Source: Aureisphaera galaxeae (GTDB lineage Bacteria > Bacteroidota > Bacteroidia > Flavobacteriales > Flavobacteriaceae). From it: DNA of 64,000 nucleotides. Shown here one piece after another: positions 62,466 through 64,000 of the stretch (position 1 is its first letter; every line of letters begins with the position of its first letter). The DNA is taken from positions 124,001 to 188,000 of the forward strand of contig NZ_JAQQTF010000018.1 of NCBI RefSeq assembly GCF_028561275.1, written 5' to 3'. The notes under the pieces were generated by a model that worked only from the letters and a program-made list of their open reading frames with translations, was not told the origin of the DNA and searched no databases. The translations under genes were made by a program, and so were the position numbers.

Positions 62466-64000
62466 ATGAACGCAAAGAAGAAAAAGCAAGTAGATAAGGA
62501 GTTTAGGCTTTCCAGTTGGGCCATCGATAACCCAACGGTGATCTGGGTAATGGTAGCTATCTTCTTTATCCTGGGATTGAGTGCCTATTTTAGTATGCCT
62601 CGTGAGAATTTCCCAGAGATTAATGAAACCAAGATCTATATCTCAGTACCCTATCCAGGGAATACCGCAGAGGATATTGAACGGCTTATTGTGGATCCAT
62701 TGGAGGATAAAATCCGGAACATTTCTAATGTGGTTGAGGTCCTTTCCACATCCTCTGAAGACTATGGAATTATCACGGTTGAATTTGATGAAGACATTAC
62801 TGTAGAACAGGCCAAAATCAAGGTAAAGGACGAAGTAGATAGTGAAACGGCCAATGAAGACTGGCCTACCTTTAATGGTGCCAAAGTAGAACCGAATGTA
62901 TTCGACTTAAGCCTTTCCGAGGAAATGCCTATCCTGAATATCAATCTATACGGAGATTACCCTATTGAAAAGTTGAAGGAATATGCCGAATATCTTCAGG
63001 ATGAAATTGAAGATTTAGATGAGATCAAAGCGGCCGACATTCGCGGAGCTCAGGAAAAGGAGGTTGAAGTAGCTGTAGACATCTATAAAATGATGGCGGC
63101 TAAGGTTAGTTTTGATGATGTAATCAACTCCATCAGGAATGAGAATACCACTATGTCTGCCGGTAACCTCATTACCAGTGGGCAACGCCGAACCATCCGT
63201 ATTTTAGGTGAAGTAGACGATCCTTCCGAATTGGAAAGTTTTGTGGTGAAAAGTGAAAATGGAGATGCTGTATACCTAAAGGATATTGCCCAAGTACGTT
63301 TCGAAGAGGAAGACAAAACTACCTATGCTCGTGAAATGGGTGAAAATGTGGTGATGCTGGATGTAAAGAAGCGCTCGGGAAAAAATATGATCGCAGCGGT
63401 AGAAAAAATCGATAAAATCTTAGAGGAAGATGCCCCCAAGGTACTTCCTCCCGACTTAACAATTACCAAAGCAAACGATCAATCGGCCAAGACCAATAAC
63501 CAGGTAAGTGATTTGGTGAACAATATCATCTTCGGGATTATTCTTGTGGTAAGTGTATTGATGTTCTTCCTTGGCTTCCGAAACGCCTTGTTCGTAGGAT
63601 TTGCGATCCCTATGTCCATGTTCATGAGCTTCATGATTTTAAGTGCAGTTGGATATACCATGAACACCATGATTCTTTTTGCCCTGATTATGGGATTGGG
63701 GATGCTGGTGGATAATGGTATTGTGGTAGTGGAAAATGTGTATCGACTCATGGACGAGGAAGGTATGTCCCGTATACAGGCGGCCAAAAAGGGTATTGGG
63801 GAAATCGCCTTCCCTATCATCATATCTACATTGACTACGGTAGCGGCCTTTGTACCATTGGGTATGTGGCCTGGGGTGATGGGTGAGTTCATGATTTACT
63901 TCCCGATTACCTTATCCGTTGTACTGGGATCATCCCTTTTCGTTGCAATTTTCATCAACTCTATGTTGGTATCCCGTTTTATGGATGTGAGTGAAAAGGT
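62466..64000 (+). CDS. RND efflux pump permease (AcrB family), N-terminal half
   Basis: The frame starts at ATG 62466, three bases after the adaptor stop, and leaves the window after 511 codons; complete pumps have about 1,000-1,150. PTVIWVMVAIFFILGLSAYF is the first membrane span. AEDIERLIVDPLEDKI belongs to the porter domain. MGLGMLVDNGIVVVENVYRLM has the fourth-span motif, with Asp-Asn where classic drug pumps have Asp-Asp, as in many Bacteroidota relatives. The substrate is unknown. Confidence 0.92.
   Translation, partial: MNAKKKKQVDKEFRLSSWAIDNPTVIWVMVAIFFILGLSAYFSMPRENFPEINETKIYISVPYPGNTAEDIERLIVDPLEDKIRNISNVVEVLSTSSEDYGIITVEFDEDITVEQAKIKVKDEVDSETANEDWPTFNGAKVEPNVFDLSLSEEMPILNINLYGDYPIEKLKEYAEYLQDEIEDLDEIKAADIRGAQEKEVEVAVDIYKMMAAKVSFDDVINSIRNENTTMSAGNLITSGQRRTIRILGEVDDPSELESFVVKSENGDAVYLKDIAQVRFEEEDKTTYAREMGENVVMLDVKKRSGKNMIAAVEKIDKILEEDAPKVLPPDLTITKANDQSAKTNNQVSDLVNNIIFGIILVVSVLMFFLGFRNALFVGFAIPMSMFMSFMILSAVGYTMNTMILFALIMGLGMLVDNGIVVVENVYRLMDEEGMSRIQAAKKGIGEIAFPIIISTLTTVAAFVPLGMWPGVMGEFMIYFPITLSVVLGSSLFVAIFINSMLVSRFMDVSEK

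Noticed and set aside
1-64000. CRISPR array, phage or insertion sequence
   Set aside because: No regularly spaced repeats, transposase, integrase or phage structural genes were recognised on either strand.

Overview
The window reads as chromosome of a marine-type member of the Flavobacteriaceae (Bacteroidota). Direct signs are the promoter box TANNTTTG in front of many genes (for example 13436, 26963, 37591, 59294), two proteins with type IX secretion C-terminal sorting domains, a glycosylasparaginase that closely resembles the classic flavobacterial enzyme, DUF5916 and DUF5686 type barrel proteins, and frequent TTG start codons. I see no rRNA, phage, insertion sequence or CRISPR array. One tRNA gene (Ser, GGA) is present.

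Layout. 1-4460: end of a polysaccharide deacetylase, then a leftward group with an AlgI/AlgJ-type O-acetylation pair, a thioredoxin-like protein and a membrane metallophosphoesterase. 4563-8501: a two-gene operon for N-glycan breakdown (GH92 mannosidase lipoprotein and glycosylasparaginase). 8502-10720: a secreted repeat protein with a C1q-like end, flanked by hairpins and candidate small RNAs. 10729-15245: a cyanophycin module, with synthetase (cphA), cyanophycinase (cphB) and isoaspartyl peptidase (iaaA). 15411-26804: regulators, a secreted NHL-repeat protein, DoxX, polA, an SLC13 transporter and a large DUF5916 protein. 26941-37556: the translation cluster rplM-rpsI-rpsB-tsf and pyrH-frr, split by a secreted M4-type protease gene and a beta-helix gene that sit next to two near-identical terminators. 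37621-46846: an RND/MMPL exporter, asnS, rpoN, a PAP2-like membrane protein, a PorT-like barrel and an ExbB/ExbD operon. 47154-53469: a hidden XRE regulator with a non-standard start, a small divergent gene, tRNA-Ser, an L-asparaginase-tatD pair, a retroviral-type aspartic protease and a TPR histidine kinase/LuxR regulator pair. 53557-59146: sucB-sucA, a small barrel and a polyprenyl synthase. 59261-64000: a TetR-TolC-MFP-RND efflux operon that runs off the window.

How the genes work together. The most coherent theme is aspartate/asparagine nitrogen: glycosylasparaginase releases aspartate from glycan-linked asparagine, CphA can store Asp and Arg as cyanophycin, CphB and IaaA return them, and a cytoplasmic-type L-asparaginase (ansA) and asnS lie elsewhere in the window. 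The metabolic link between these is inference. The least explained sequence elements are a possible small RNA with its own promoter and terminator (8640-8730), a nested inverted repeat (10608-10685), an inverted repeat covering the start codon of the SLC13 gene (22501-22533), and the duplicated terminator flanking the insertion between tsf and pyrH.
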